Notes: generated by a model from the sequence alone, not told the origin. A stretch of DNA of 64,000 nt from RYN-133 sp963754285 (GCA_963754285.1 CAVWFN010000009.1:62001-126000), one strand, 5' to 3'; positions 54,683 through 63,585 are shown, counted from the stretch's first letter. Numbers and translations are program-made.

Positions 54683-55810
54683 CTAGCTGCCGGCGGCCGA
54701 CCCGGCCCCGGCAATTGCCAGCTCGTAGACGCGCAACACAGAGTGCACGACCACCCGCCAGTCGAACGGGGCGACGGCCTGCTCCCCCGCGGCGACCAGG
54801 CGGGCCTGCTCCTGGGGCGAGTCGAGCACGGTGCCGATGGCCTGGGCGAGCTGTGCCGGATCTCCGGTGGCGAACAGCTCACCGGCCGCGCCGCCGGCGA
54901 GGACTCGCCGGAACGCGTCGATGTCGCTGGCCACGATCGGCGTCCGCGCGGCCATCGCCTCGAGCAGGATCACGCCGAAACTCTCCTGCCCGGTGTTGGG
55001 CGCGCAATACACGTCGATGCTGCGCAGCATGCGGGCCTTGTCGGCCTCACTGACCTGACCGAGCATCGTGAAGCGCCGCGTCAGCTCCGCCGGCAACCGC
55101 GAGGTGAACTCGCTCGCGTCACCGCGTCCGGCAACCAGCACCTGCACGTCGGGGCGCTGGCTCGCCAGATGCCCCATCGCATCGACGAGGACGTCCATGC
55201 CTTTGCGCGGTTCGTCATAGCGGCCGACGAACCCGACGGTTCCGCCGGGACGCGGGTAGCCCGGGAGCGGTTGCGCAGCGGCGAAGTGCGAGACCTCGAC
55301 ACCGTTCGGGATGACGACGGCGTCCGCTCCGAGATGTTCGACGATCACCTTGCGGGCGGCCGCCGACACCGCGATCCGACCGGCGAGCTTCTCGAGGAAC
55401 GGCTGCAGGACGGTGTCGAACATGGCCAGGAAGCGTGAGCGGGCCGTCGCCGCGTGGAACGTGGCGACCATCGGCCCGTCGTGGATCATGCACGTCAACA
55501 ACGACAGGCTCGGCGGCGCAGGCTCGTGCACGTGCACCACGTCGAAGGCGCCGTCACGAAGCCAGCGCCGAACGCGCGCTGCGCTGACCACGCCGAACTG
55601 CACGCGGGCGACCGACCCGTTGTACGGGATCGGGACGGCCTTGCCTGCCATCACGACGTACGGCGGCAGACCGGGCGAGTCCTCGTCGCCGGGTGCGAGC
55701 ACCGAGACGTCGTGGCCGAGCGCGATGAGCTGTTCGGCGAGGTCACGCACGTGCGCCTGGACGCCGCCGGGGATGTCCCACGAGTACGGGCACACGATTC
55801 CGATGCGCAT
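54683..55810 (-). CDS. pimA: Phosphatidylinositol mannosyltransferase PimA
   Basis: PimA transfers the first mannose from GDP-mannose to phosphatidylinositol on the cytoplasmic face of the membrane, the first step of PIM synthesis. The 375-residue GT-B, family 4 enzyme has RIGIVCPYSWDIPGGVQAHV, VVHVHEPAPPSLSLL, VVIPNGVEVSHF, VGFVGRYDEPRKGMDVLVDA and the nucleotide-sugar site CAPNTGQESFGVILLEAMAA. The start is ATG 55810, four bases after patA. The pgsA-patA-pimA order is that of M. tuberculosis. Confidence 0.94.
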   Translation of the reverse strand: MRIGIVCPYSWDIPGGVQAHVRDLAEQLIALGHDVSVLAPGDEDSPGLPPYVVMAGKAVPIPYNGSVARVQFGVVSAARVRRWLRDGAFDVVHVHEPAPPSLSLLTCMIHDGPMVATFHAATARSRFLAMFDTVLQPFLEKLAGRIAVSAAARKVIVEHLGADAVVIPNGVEVSHFAAAQPLPGYPRPGGTVGFVGRYDEPRKGMDVLVDAMGHLASQRPDVQVLVAGRGDASEFTSRLPAELTRRFTMLGQVSEADKARMLRSIDVYCAPNTGQESFGVILLEAMAARTPIVASDIDAFRRVLAGGAAGELFATGDPAQLAQAIGTVLDSPQEQARLVAAGEQAVAPFDWRVVVHSVLRVYELAIAGAGSAAGS

Positions 55811-55814
55811 CCGC

Positions 55815-56750
55815 TCACCCGTCCTTGCCAGGACGCGGCGCCAGATCTGCCAGCCAGAGCTTCTGCAGCATGTGCCAGTCGGCCGGGTGAGCTGCGATGT
55901 CGATCTCGAACTGGTGCGCGATCGCTTGGGTCAGGTGCGGGACCAGGTCGCGCAGGCGCCCCTGCGGAACCTCGAGCGGCGGGTTGATCACCTGGCCCCA
56001 TCCGTCCGGCGTGAAGTACGTCGCCACCGGAAGCAGCGCGGCTCCGGTCGTGGCGGCGAGTACCGCCGGGCCGCCCGGCATCCGCGTCGCTTCGCCGTAG
56101 AAGTCGACCTGGATGCCGTGCTGCGACAGGTCGCGATCGGCAACCAGGCACACGACCTTGTTCTCACGCAGCCGCTCGCGCAACACCTCCAGCGGCGTGC
56201 GGGCACCACCGGTGAGCGGCAGGATCTCGAACCCGAGGCCTTCGCGGTAGGCGACGAAGCGGTCGAACAGCGACTCGGGTTTGAGCCGCTCGGCGACCGT
56301 CGCGAACGAACCGGTGTGGCGCACCAGCCAGATCCCGGAGGCGTCCCAGTTGCCGAGGTGCGGCAGCGCGAGGATCGCGCCCTTGCCTTTCGCGAGCGCT
56401 CCGTCGAGGTTGTCGACACTCGTCTGGGAGATCTCGACCCGGTCGACGACCTCACGCTTGTCCATCTTGGGCAGGCGGAACGTTTCGAGCCAGTACCGCG
56501 AATAGCTGCGCAGCGCGGCGCCGACCAGGGCGTCCATCTTCAGTTCGGAGTAGTCGGGGCCGACCACGCGGCGCAGGTTCTTGCGCAACTGTTGCGCGCC
56601 GGCGCCGTTGCGTACGGTCGCGGCATCGGCCACGGCGTCGAACCAGCGCCGCGACACCCCGTTCGGGACGGACTTGATCAAGCCCCAACCCGCGGCATAG
56701 CCGAGGTCGGCGACCCGGCCGACGACGCGCGTGCGGGTCTGCCCGAGCAT
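55815..56750 (-). CDS. patA: Phosphatidylinositol mannoside acyltransferase PatA
   Basis: PatA acylates the mannose of PIM1 or PIM2 from acyl-CoA. The 311-residue protein is of the LpxL/HtrB-type acyltransferase fold. The HxxxxD motif is LALPHLGNWDASG near residue 130, followed by ERLKPESLFDRFVAYREGLG and VADRDLSQHGIQVDFYGEAT. The start is ATG 56750, sharing one base with the pgsA stop (TGATG). It lies between pgsA and pimA, which supports the assignment over a lipid A-type enzyme. Confidence 0.93.
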   Translation of the reverse strand: MLGQTRTRVVGRVADLGYAAGWGLIKSVPNGVSRRWFDAVADAATVRNGAGAQQLRKNLRRVVGPDYSELKMDALVGAALRSYSRYWLETFRLPKMDKREVVDRVEISQTSVDNLDGALAKGKGAILALPHLGNWDASGIWLVRHTGSFATVAERLKPESLFDRFVAYREGLGFEILPLTGGARTPLEVLRERLRENKVVCLVADRDLSQHGIQVDFYGEATRMPGGPAVLAATTGAALLPVATYFTPDGWGQVINPPLEVPQGRLRDLVPHLTQAIAHQFEIDIAAHPADWHMLQKLWLADLAPRPGKDG

Positions 56751-57379
56751 CAGCTCGGGACCGATTCGTGGCTGCGCTCGAGGGACTGACGACGCACGGT
56801 CGCGAGCCGCTGCACGACGGTGATCGACGACAGGCCCACCAGCAGCCACAACGCGACGGCTTGGACGAACGGGACGTGGAACGGTGCTCCCGTCAGGCCC
56901 GTCCCGACCAGCACGATGATGAGCCGTTCGGCACGTTCGGCGATGCCGACGGTCGCGTTGAACCCGGCGGCCTCGGCACGCGAGCGGATGTAGGACGTGA
57001 TCGAACCGAGCACCAGACACAGGAGCCCTGCAAGCACCAGCCACCGCTGCCCGTGCTCGCCGAAGTACCACACCAGCGCACCGAAGATCGCCGCGTCGGC
57101 AGCACGGTCGCCGGTCGAGTCCAGCACTCCCCCGAACGGGCTGGCGGTGCCGCCGGCGCGGGCGACCGCGCCGTCGAGGATGTCGAGCATCACGAACGCC
57201 CAGATCACCAACGTCCCGACGAAGAAGCGGCCCTGCGGATAGAACACGAGCGCACCCGCGACCACACCTGCGGTGCCGACGGCGGTGATCGCGTTCGGCG
57301 ACACGCCAGCCCCGGCGAGTGCGCGTCCCATCGGTTCGAGGGCCTTCGATACCGCCGCGCGGGCATGGATGTTCAGCAC
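56750..57379 (-). CDS. pgsA: Phosphatidylinositol phosphate synthase (CDP-alcohol phosphatidyltransferase)
   Basis: This enzyme joins CDP-diacylglycerol with inositol phosphate to make phosphatidylinositol phosphate. The 209-residue membrane protein has the CDP-alcohol phosphatidyltransferase signature D-x2-DG-x2-AR-x8-G-x3-D-x3-D, seen as MLDILDGAVARAGG then FGGVLDSTGDRAADAA, around residues 70-95. About six hydrophobic segments follow. Position in front of patA and pimA supports the phosphatidylinositol branch over phosphatidylglycerol synthesis. The start is GTG 57379. It is divergent from fusA2 with 138 bases between. Confidence 0.93.
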   Translation of the reverse strand: MLNIHARAAVSKALEPMGRALAGAGVSPNAITAVGTAGVVAGALVFYPQGRFFVGTLVIWAFVMLDILDGAVARAGGTASPFGGVLDSTGDRAADAAIFGALVWYFGEHGQRWLVLAGLLCLVLGSITSYIRSRAEAAGFNATVGIAERAERLIIVLVGTGLTGAPFHVPFVQAVALWLLVGLSSITVVQRLATVRRQSLERSHESVPS

Positions 57380-57517
57380 GCTGGAATGTCGATCCGTTCG
57401 GACGTCGGAGGATCAGAGTCGCCCAACGATATCGGCCGACCCTTGTCGAGCAGCGGCGCGCGGGTGTCGAATGCGGAATTACGGTTTCGCCGAAATGATC
57501 TGCAGGAGGCTGCGCGG

Positions 57518-59767
57518 ATGTCGAACAAGAAGGCCGGACCCAAAGCTGGAACTGCCACGTTCGACACCGCCGATCGCCCCGAGAACATTCGCAACGTCGC
57601 GCTCGTCGGCCACTCGGGTGCGGGCAAGACGACTCTCGTCGAGGCGTTGCTCGTCGCAACGGGTGAGTTGACTCGCGCCGGCACGATCACCGACGGGACG
57701 ACGGTGAGCGATCACGATCCGGTCGAGGTTGCGCAACAGCGTTCGGTTGCGTTGGCGGTCTGCCCGATCAGGTGCGGTGACGGTTCGGCGGGCAGCGTGA
57801 GCAATTCGACGGACGTGATCGTCAACCTGCTCGACACCCCCGGCTACCCGGACTTCACCGGTGAACTGCGCGCGGGCTTGCGCGCGGCCGATGCGGCGCT
57901 GTTCGTCGTATCGGCCGCTGACGCAATCGACCCGATCACCGTCTCGCTGTGGGAGGAGTGCGCCGCGTTGGGCACGCCGCGCGCCGTCGTGATCAGCCGG
58001 CTCGACGCGCCGCGGGCGAACTACGAGGGCACATTGGCCGAATGTCAGCGCCTGTTCGGCGGCACGGACGGGCAGGACGTGCTGCCGCTCTACGTTCCTG
58101 TGGGCGGAGTCCCCGTGGGCGGAGCTCCCGCCGGCGGTTCCGGCGACGGGGCAGCGCCGCACGGACTGGTCGGGCTGCTCTCGGGCACCGGGCTCGACTA
58201 CGGCGCCGGGTATCCGCCGAAGGAGTCGTCCGACCTGACGACACAGGTCGACATCGAGACCCAGCGCGGCGCGTTGATCGAGGCGATCATCAACAACAGC
58301 GAGGACGAGTCGTTGCTCGACCGCTACCTCGCCGGAGAGTCGATCGCGCTCGAGGTGCTCGTCGACGATCTCGAGACGGCGGTCGCGCGCGGCACGTTCT
58401 ATCCCGTGCTGCCCGTCTGCGCGGCGACCGGGCTCGGGCTGGCCGAACTGCTCGAGGTGCTCGTCGGCGCGTTCCCGCCGCCGACCGAACTCGACCCGCC
58501 GGCGGTCATGGCGCTCTACGGCGGGACGACGCCGCGGTTGGCGTGCGACCCGTCCGGCGATCTGGTCGCCGAGGTCGTGCGGACCTCGGTCGATCCCTAC
58601 CTCGGGCGACTGTCGATCCTGCGGATGTTCTCGGGCACGCTCACGCCGGAGACGCCGGTGCACATCTCCGGTCACGGCGGCGGCGACCGCGGCCACCCCG
58701 ACCACGACACCGACGAGAAGGTCGGCCAGATCTTCTCCCCGCTCGGCGCCACCCTGCGTCCGATCGACCGCGCGATCGCCGGCGACATCTGCGCGATCGG
58801 GCGCCTCGGCACCGCCGAGACCGGCGACACGGTGTCGGCGAAGTCCGCACCGCTGCTGATGGAACCGTGGCACATGCCCGAGCCGCAGCTGCCGATCGCG
58901 GTCGAGGCCGCGACGCGAGCCGACGAGGACGCGTTGGCCAAGGCGCTCGGCAGGCTCACCGCCGGCGACCCGACACTGCGGGTGGAGCGGCACCCGGACA
59001 CCGGTCAGCTGGTGCTGTGGTGTCTCGGCGAGGCCCATGCCGATGTCGTGCTCGAACGGCTGCGCGCGACCGGCGCCCACGTCGAGTCCGTCCCGTTGCG
59101 GATCGCGCTGCGCGAGACGTTCACCGCGTCCGCGAAGGGACACGGCCGGCTGGTCAAGCAGTCCGGCGGGCACGGGCAATACGCGGTGTGCGACGTCGAG
59201 GTCGAGCCGCTGCCGCGCGGCTCCGGCGTCGAGTTCACCGAGAAGGTCGTCGGCGGCGCCGTCCCGTCGCAGTTCATCAGCTCGGTCGAGAAAGGAGTGC
59301 GGTCCCAGCTCGAACACGGCCTGGACCAGCAGCACATCCCGCTCGTCGACGTGCGGGTGACGCTGCTCGACGGCAAGGCGCACAGCGTCGACTCGTCCGA
59401 CGCCGCCTTCCAGATGGCCGGGTCGCTGGCCGTCAAGGACGCCGCCGAGGGCGCGAAGCCGGCGCTGCTCGAACCGATCGCCGCGGTCAACATCACCGTG
59501 CCGGACGCGCACGTCGGCTCGGTCATGTCCGACCTGTCCGGCCGCCGCGGGCGGGTCACCGGCACCGTCCCCGACGAGACCGCGCCGGTCGGCATGGAGC
59601 GCACGATCGTGCACGCCGAGATCCCGGACGCCGAGCTCGTGCGGTACGCGATCACGCTGCGCTCGCTGTCGGCCGGCACCGGCCGGTTCACCCGCTCGTT
59701 CGCGCGCCTGGACGTCGTGCCCGCCCACGTGGCCGACGCCCTGCGCAACCCCCAACCGGAGTCCTAG
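57518..59767 (+). CDS. fusA2: Elongation factor G-like protein EF-G2
   Basis: This 749-residue GTPase is an EF-G paralogue (EF-G2), common in actinobacteria and not able to replace EF-G in the cases tested. The start is ATG 57518, with AGGAGG at 57504-57509. Signatures are G1 GHSGAGKTTL near residue 32, G3 DTPGYPDFTG, and VISRLDAPRANYEG in place of the usual NKxD at G4. Domains II-V follow (GTLTPETPVHISG, VLWCLGEAHADVVLERL, ETFTASAKGHGRLVKQSGGH, PVGMERTIVHAEIPDAEL). A Gly/Pro-rich insertion near residue 190 (VPVGGVPVGGAPAGG) is unusual. It is divergent from pgsA and converges on ffh. Confidence 0.92.
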   Translation: MSNKKAGPKAGTATFDTADRPENIRNVALVGHSGAGKTTLVEALLVATGELTRAGTITDGTTVSDHDPVEVAQQRSVALAVCPIRCGDGSAGSVSNSTDVIVNLLDTPGYPDFTGELRAGLRAADAALFVVSAADAIDPITVSLWEECAALGTPRAVVISRLDAPRANYEGTLAECQRLFGGTDGQDVLPLYVPVGGVPVGGAPAGGSGDGAAPHGLVGLLSGTGLDYGAGYPPKESSDLTTQVDIETQRGALIEAIINNSEDESLLDRYLAGESIALEVLVDDLETAVARGTFYPVLPVCAATGLGLAELLEVLVGAFPPPTELDPPAVMALYGGTTPRLACDPSGDLVAEVVRTSVDPYLGRLSILRMFSGTLTPETPVHISGHGGGDRGHPDHDTDEKVGQIFSPLGATLRPIDRAIAGDICAIGRLGTAETGDTVSAKSAPLLMEPWHMPEPQLPIAVEAATRADEDALAKALGRLTAGDPTLRVERHPDTGQLVLWCLGEAHADVVLERLRATGAHVESVPLRIALRETFTASAKGHGRLVKQSGGHGQYAVCDVEVEPLPRGSGVEFTEKVVGGAVPSQFISSVEKGVRSQLEHGLDQQHIPLVDVRVTLLDGKAHSVDSSDAAFQMAGSLAVKDAAEGAKPALLEPIAAVNITVPDAHVGSVMSDLSGRRGRVTGTVPDETAPVGMERTIVHAEIPDAELVRYAITLRSLSAGTGRFTRSFARLDVVPAHVADALRNPQPES

Positions 59768-59772
59768 ACGGC

Positions 59773-59820
59773 GATCTTGTGCAGACACGCGGCGCCGTGG
59801 CGGCGCGTCTGCACAAGATC
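59773..59820. repeat. Palindrome between fusA2 and ffh stops
   Basis: GATCTTGTGCAGAC at 59773-59786 pairs perfectly with GTCTGCACAAGATC at 59807-59820. The centre contains GCGGCGCC and CGGCGC, so the stem can extend. It fills the 52-base gap between convergent genes and touches the ffh stop. It could end transcription in both directions, although it has no T-tract, or could be one copy of a dispersed palindrome family. Confidence 0.8.
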
Positions 59821-61361
59821 TACGGCTGCTTGGGGAACTTGAGCTTCGTCAGGTCGGGCAGGTTGTTGGGGTCGAGGCCCGACGGCAGCTGGCCCGGCGG
59901 CAGCTGCGGCATTCCCCCGGGCATTCCGCCCGGGAAACCGCCGGGGAAGCCGGACGGCATGCGCGGCTGCGTGGGCCCGCGGCCGCCCTTCTTGCCCTTG
60001 CCCTGCTTGCGCTTGTTCTTCGACGACTTGGTCGCCGAGCGCTTGCGCATCCCGGGAATCATCCCGCTCATCTGGCCCATCATCTTGCGGGCCTCGAAGA
60101 AGCGGTCGACGAGCTGGTTCACGTCGTTGACCTTCACCCCGGATCCGTTCGCGATGCGCAGCCGCCGCGAGCCGTTGATGATCTTCGGGTTGGCGCGCTC
60201 GGCCGGGGTCATGCCGCGGATGATCGCGGCGGTGCGGTCGAGGTCCTTGTCGTCGACCTGCGCCATGGCCTCCTTCATCTGGCCCATGCCCGGCATCATG
60301 CCGAGGATGTTGCCGATCGGGCCCATCTTGCGGATCGCCATCAGCTGATCGAGGAAGTCTTCGAGGGTGAATTGGTTGCCGGCCGCGAGCTTCGCGGCCA
60401 TCTTCTGCGCCTCGTCCTCGTCGAAGCTCTTCTGCGCCTGCTCGATCAGCGTGAGCATGTCGCCCATGCCGAGGATGCGCGAGGCCATCCGGTCGGGGTG
60501 GAAGACGTCGAAGTCCTCGAGCTTCTCGCCGTTGGACGCGAACATGATCGGCTGCCCGGTCACCTCACGCACCGAGAGCGCGGCGCCACCACGGGCGTCA
60601 CCGTCGAGCTTGGTGAGGACGACGCCGGTGAAGCCGACTCCGTCGCGGAAGGCCTCGGCGGTGTTCACCGCGTCCTGGCCGACCATGGCGTCGACGACGA
60701 ACAGCACTTCCTGCGGGTCGACGGCCGCGCGGATATCGGCAGCCTGCTGCATCATCTCGGTGTCGATGCCGAGCCGGCCGGCGGTGTCGACGATGAGCAT
60801 GTCGTGCTGCTGGCGGCGGGCGACATCGACCGAGTCGCGCGCGACCGCGACGGGATCGCCGACCCCGTTGCCGGGCTGCGGCGCGTAGACGGCCACACCG
60901 GCCCGGTCGCCGACGACCTGGAGCTGGTTCACCGCGTTCGGACGCTGCAGGTCGCACGCAACCAGCAGGGGCGCGTGGCCCTGCTCGCGCAGCCAGTGCG
61001 CGAGCTTGCCGGCCAGCGTCGTCTTACCCGAACCCTGCAGGCCGGCGAGCATGATCACGGTCGGCGGGTTCTTCGCGTACTGAAGCCGGCGCGTCTCGCC
61101 GCCGAGGATCCGGATGAGCTCCTCGTTGACGATCTTGATGACCTGCTGTGCGGGGTTGAGGGCCTTGCTGACCTCCTCGCCGCGCGCCCGGTCCTTGATC
61201 GCGGCGATGAACGAGCGCACGACCGGCAGCGCGACGTCGGCCTCGAGCAGCGCGATGCGGATCTCGCGTGCCGTGGCGTCGATGTCGGCGTCGGACAGCC
61301 GTCCCTTGCCCCGCAGGTTGCTGAAGACGGACGTCAGCCGATCGGAGAGCGTGTCGAACAC
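59820..61361 (-). CDS. ffh: Signal recognition particle protein Ffh
   Basis: Ffh is the SRP54 GTPase that targets membrane proteins cotranslationally. The 513-residue protein starts at GTG 61361 (FDTLSDRLTSVFSNLRGKG). The G domain has GLQGSGKTT near residue 108, LLVACDLQRPNAVNQL, IVDTAGRLGIDTEMM and LTKLDGDARGGAALS. The M domain is Met-rich (GNILGMMPGMGQMKEAM, MMGQMSGMIPGMRKR) and binds 4.5S RNA and signal peptides. The tail is long, Gly/Pro-rich, with GFPGGFPGGMPGGMPQ. It converges on fusA2. Confidence 0.96.
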   Translation of the reverse strand: MFDTLSDRLTSVFSNLRGKGRLSDADIDATAREIRIALLEADVALPVVRSFIAAIKDRARGEEVSKALNPAQQVIKIVNEELIRILGGETRRLQYAKNPPTVIMLAGLQGSGKTTLAGKLAHWLREQGHAPLLVACDLQRPNAVNQLQVVGDRAGVAVYAPQPGNGVGDPVAVARDSVDVARRQQHDMLIVDTAGRLGIDTEMMQQAADIRAAVDPQEVLFVVDAMVGQDAVNTAEAFRDGVGFTGVVLTKLDGDARGGAALSVREVTGQPIMFASNGEKLEDFDVFHPDRMASRILGMGDMLTLIEQAQKSFDEDEAQKMAAKLAAGNQFTLEDFLDQLMAIRKMGPIGNILGMMPGMGQMKEAMAQVDDKDLDRTAAIIRGMTPAERANPKIINGSRRLRIANGSGVKVNDVNQLVDRFFEARKMMGQMSGMIPGMRKRSATKSSKNKRKQGKGKKGGRGPTQPRMPSGFPGGFPGGMPGGMPQLPPGQLPSGLDPNNLPDLTKLKFPKQP

Positions 61362-61405
61362 GTGACCCAGGGTAGTCGGCGGGTGCAGGCCTAGGCTCAG
61401 ATGCC

Positions 61406-61906
61406 GTGGCAGCTGCAATCACGCTCGCCCGCGCCGGGTCGGCCAGGTCGTGGACGGTCTGCGCGCTGTCGCTCGTGCTGGGGCTCGTCGGCATCGTGAC
61501 ATTCCTGGTCGGCGGCAGCGTGCTGCTGCTGATCCTCGGGATCGCACTGCTGATTGTCGGGGGCCTGTTGCTGCTCGCGTCCCGCGTGGCCAACGACGTG
61601 CTCGTCGTCGACGACGACGCGGTCGCGCGTGACCTCGCGCGGCAGAACCAGTGGCGGCTGCGCTGGGCGCACATGGCCGCCGTCCGCTTCAGCGGCGACG
61701 CGCTGTTACTGGTGCCGCTGCCGGAGGTCGCCGGTCATCCCGAGATAGCGCCTGCGCTCGAACAGCGCGACGTCGACGGCGTGGGCACGCCGACGTTCTG
61801 CGTTCCGCTGGACGCGCGGGCGCTGGAGGCGGCGCGCGCTGCAGTAACGCAGCACGCACCGCCCGCGCTACTTGCTCAGAGCAGTCCGCGCCCGCCGTCG
61901 ACGTAG
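61406..61906 (+). CDS. Small membrane protein of unknown function
   Basis: This 166-residue protein has two adjacent hydrophobic segments near the N-terminus (TVCALSLVLGLVGIVTFLVG and SVLLLILGIALLIVGGLLLL), then a soluble part (VLVVDDDAVARDLARQNQW, HMAAVRFSGDALLLVPLPEV). I recognise no family. The start is GTG 61406, divergent from ffh by 44 bases. The stop at 61906 lies 31 bases inside the end of the convergent SDR gene. Confidence 0.6.
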   Translation: MAAAITLARAGSARSWTVCALSLVLGLVGIVTFLVGGSVLLLILGIALLIVGGLLLLASRVANDVLVVDDDAVARDLARQNQWRLRWAHMAAVRFSGDALLLVPLPEVAGHPEIAPALEQRDVDGVGTPTFCVPLDARALEAARAAVTQHAPPALLAQSSPRPPST

Positions 61907-62640
61907 ATGACCTGGCCGGTCACGTAACCCGACTCTTCGCCGGCGAAGAACGCGACCGTGTTCGCGATGTCGTCGGGGACGCCGCCGCGGCGCACCGGGA
62001 CCGCCGACGCGACACCCTCGCGCATCTGCTCGATGGTCGTGCCGATCCGCTCGGCCGTCGCCTTGGTCATCGCGGTCTCGATGAAGCCGGGCGCGATCGC
62101 GTTCGCCGTCACCCCGAACGGTCCGAGCTCGATCGCGAGCGTCTTCGTCAGCCCCTGCAGGCCGGCCTTGGCGGTCGAGTAGTTGGCCTGCCCGCGGTTG
62201 CCGAGCGCCGAGGTCGACGACATGCACACGATGCGGCCGTACTTGGCCTCGACCATGTGCTTCTGGGCGATCTGGCTGCACAGGAACGCACCGCGCAGGT
62301 GCACCTCCATGACCAGGGTCCAGTCGTCGTCACTCATCTTGAACAGCAGATTGTCGCGCAGCACGCCCGCGTTGTTGACGAGGATCTGCAGGCCGCCGAA
62401 CTCGCCGACGAGCTTGTCGACCGCGGCTTGTACCTGGTCGCGCTTCGAGACGTCGGCGCCGAGGCCGATCGCCGTGCCGCCGGCCGAGGTGATCTCGTCG
62501 GCCACCGACTGTGCGGCGTCCTGCTGCAGGTCGAGCACGCCGACCTTCGCGCCGTCGGCGGCGAGCCGCTGGGCGACAGCGGCTCCGATTCCCTGGGCGG
62601 CGCCGGTCACCAGCGCGACGCGGTCTTGCACTCCTGGCAT
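61876..62640 (-). CDS. SDR-family 3-oxoacyl-ACP reductase-like protein
   Basis: This 254-residue short-chain dehydrogenase is closest in shape to FabG, the NADPH-dependent 3-oxoacyl-ACP reductase. The cofactor motif TGAAQGIGAAVAQRL is at residues 12-26, LVNNAGVLRDNLLFKM carries NNAG, CMSSTSAL the catalytic Ser and ANYSTAKAGLQGL the Tyr/Lys. It ends GQVIYVDGGRGLL. The start is ATG 62640. SDR specificity is not reliable from sequence, so it may reduce another oxo substrate. Confidence 0.85.
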   Translation of the reverse strand: MPGVQDRVALVTGAAQGIGAAVAQRLAADGAKVGVLDLQQDAAQSVADEITSAGGTAIGLGADVSKRDQVQAAVDKLVGEFGGLQILVNNAGVLRDNLLFKMSDDDWTLVMEVHLRGAFLCSQIAQKHMVEAKYGRIVCMSSTSALGNRGQANYSTAKAGLQGLTKTLAIELGPFGVTANAIAPGFIETAMTKATAERIGTTIEQMREGVASAVPVRRGGVPDDIANTVAFFAGEESGYVTGQVIYVDGGRGLL

Positions 62641-62679
62641 GTCATGCCCCTTCTCGTCGTAACGTCTGCCTTCACCTTG

Positions 62680-63585
62680 TCAGAACGGAAATCGCGACAC
62701 GTCGGCGCACAGCGCATCGGTGAGGAACACGGCGCGCCCGGGATCCGTCCAGTCGGAGTCCTCCACCGCCCAGCTGCCCTCTTCCCACTGCTGGTACTCG
62801 AGAGCCACCGGCCACAGCTCACGTTCGGAAGCGGTCAGCCGGACGTGCGCAAGATAGGCAGACCGGAACGCCTGCCATTCGGCGGCGTCGAAGGCGCGGT
62901 GTGTGGGCGTCTCGGTGTTGAAGAGCACGACGGCCAGCGCGAGGTCGAGCAGGCGCGGCAAGAATTCGGCATTGTCCGGATCGACCAGCACCGGGCCGTC
63001 GTCGGTGAAGATCAGGTTGGTCGCCTTCCAGTCGGCGCTCGCCTCGCACCACGGCAGGTCGGCGGCGCGGATCGCCGGCAACAGCTCCGGCTCGAGCCGG
63101 CCGGCGAGCTCGGTCAGCCGGTCGAGCAACGGCCCCGACACCAACGGCGCGCTCTTGGCGAGGTCAGCCGCTACCTCGCCGGCTTGCGTAGTCGGGCCAC
63201 TTGAATGCGGGAATGCCCGACCGGACGCTGTCGCGCGCGTGCAGGCGCCCGAGTAGATCGCCGGCCAGGGCCGCATCGGCAGCGCCGGGACCACACGGCC
63301 GTCCGTCGATCCACGGGTAGGCGACCCAGGCAGCGCCGGATTCGACTCGCACCGGTCCGCCCGCGGGGCACGACGACCGGGAACCCGTCGCCGGCCAGGC
63401 TGCGGACCCAGCTCGCGATCGCGTCGGGCACCGAGCGGCGGGTGCGTTTCACGACAACCGGGCGGCCGTCGAGCCACGCCCGGAACACGGGTGCGTACGG
63501 ATAGATCGACTCCGGTGTCGCTTCGACCGCCCCGAGCAGGTGCAGCGCCGCGCCCAGCCTCCGGATCCTCGTCGCGCCTCGTCAC
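62680..63585 (-). CDS. Aminoglycoside-phosphotransferase-like kinase, three apparent frameshifts
   Basis: The pieces match a phosphotransferase (APH/choline kinase-like) of about 300 residues. The start is GTG 63585, overlapping the SDR stop. One frame holds LGAALHLLGAVEATPESIYP and VFRAWLDGRPVVVKRTRRSV (the binding Lys); the next has AAWVAYPWIDGRPCGPGAAD and LLGRLHARDSVRSG; the last has AADLPWCEASADWKATNLIF (D-x-K-x-x-N, the catalytic loop) and PVLVDPDNAEFLPRLLDLAL (metal-binding DPDN). Frame changes fall near 63560, between about 63340 and 63370, and near 63180. Each fits one extra base. The substrate is unknown, and a resistance role is not supported. Confidence 0.7.
   Translation of the reverse strand: MTRRDEDPEAGRGAAPARGGRSDTGVDLSVRTRVPGVARRPPGCRETHPPLGARRDRELGPQPGRRRVPGRRAPRADRCESNPALPGSPTRGSTDGRVVPALPMRPWPAIYSGACTRATASGRAFPHSSGPTTQAGEVAADLAKSAPLVSGPLLDRLTELAGRLEPELLPAIRAADLPWCEASADWKATNLIFTDDGPVLVDPDNAEFLPRLLDLALAVVLFNTETPTHRAFDAAEWQAFRSAYLAHVRLTASERELWPVALEYQQWEEGSWAVEDSDWTDPGRAVFLTDALCADVSRFPF

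Noticed and set aside
56768..57517. Extension of fusA2 some 250 codons upstream in the open frame
   Set aside because: The upstream part is antisense to pgsA; ATG 57518 has a strong AGGAGG at the right distance and gives a normal EF-G2 N-terminus.
57479..59788. A 769-codon open frame on the minus strand opposite fusA2
   Set aside because: It follows the third-position GC pattern of the EF-G2 gene, has Arg/Asp/Gly-rich low-complexity translation and no domain; high-G+C shadow.
62680..63585. Antibiotic resistance by aminoglycoside phosphotransferase
   Set aside because: Only the general kinase fold can be seen; the family covers many small-molecule kinases, and nothing in the context suggests resistance.
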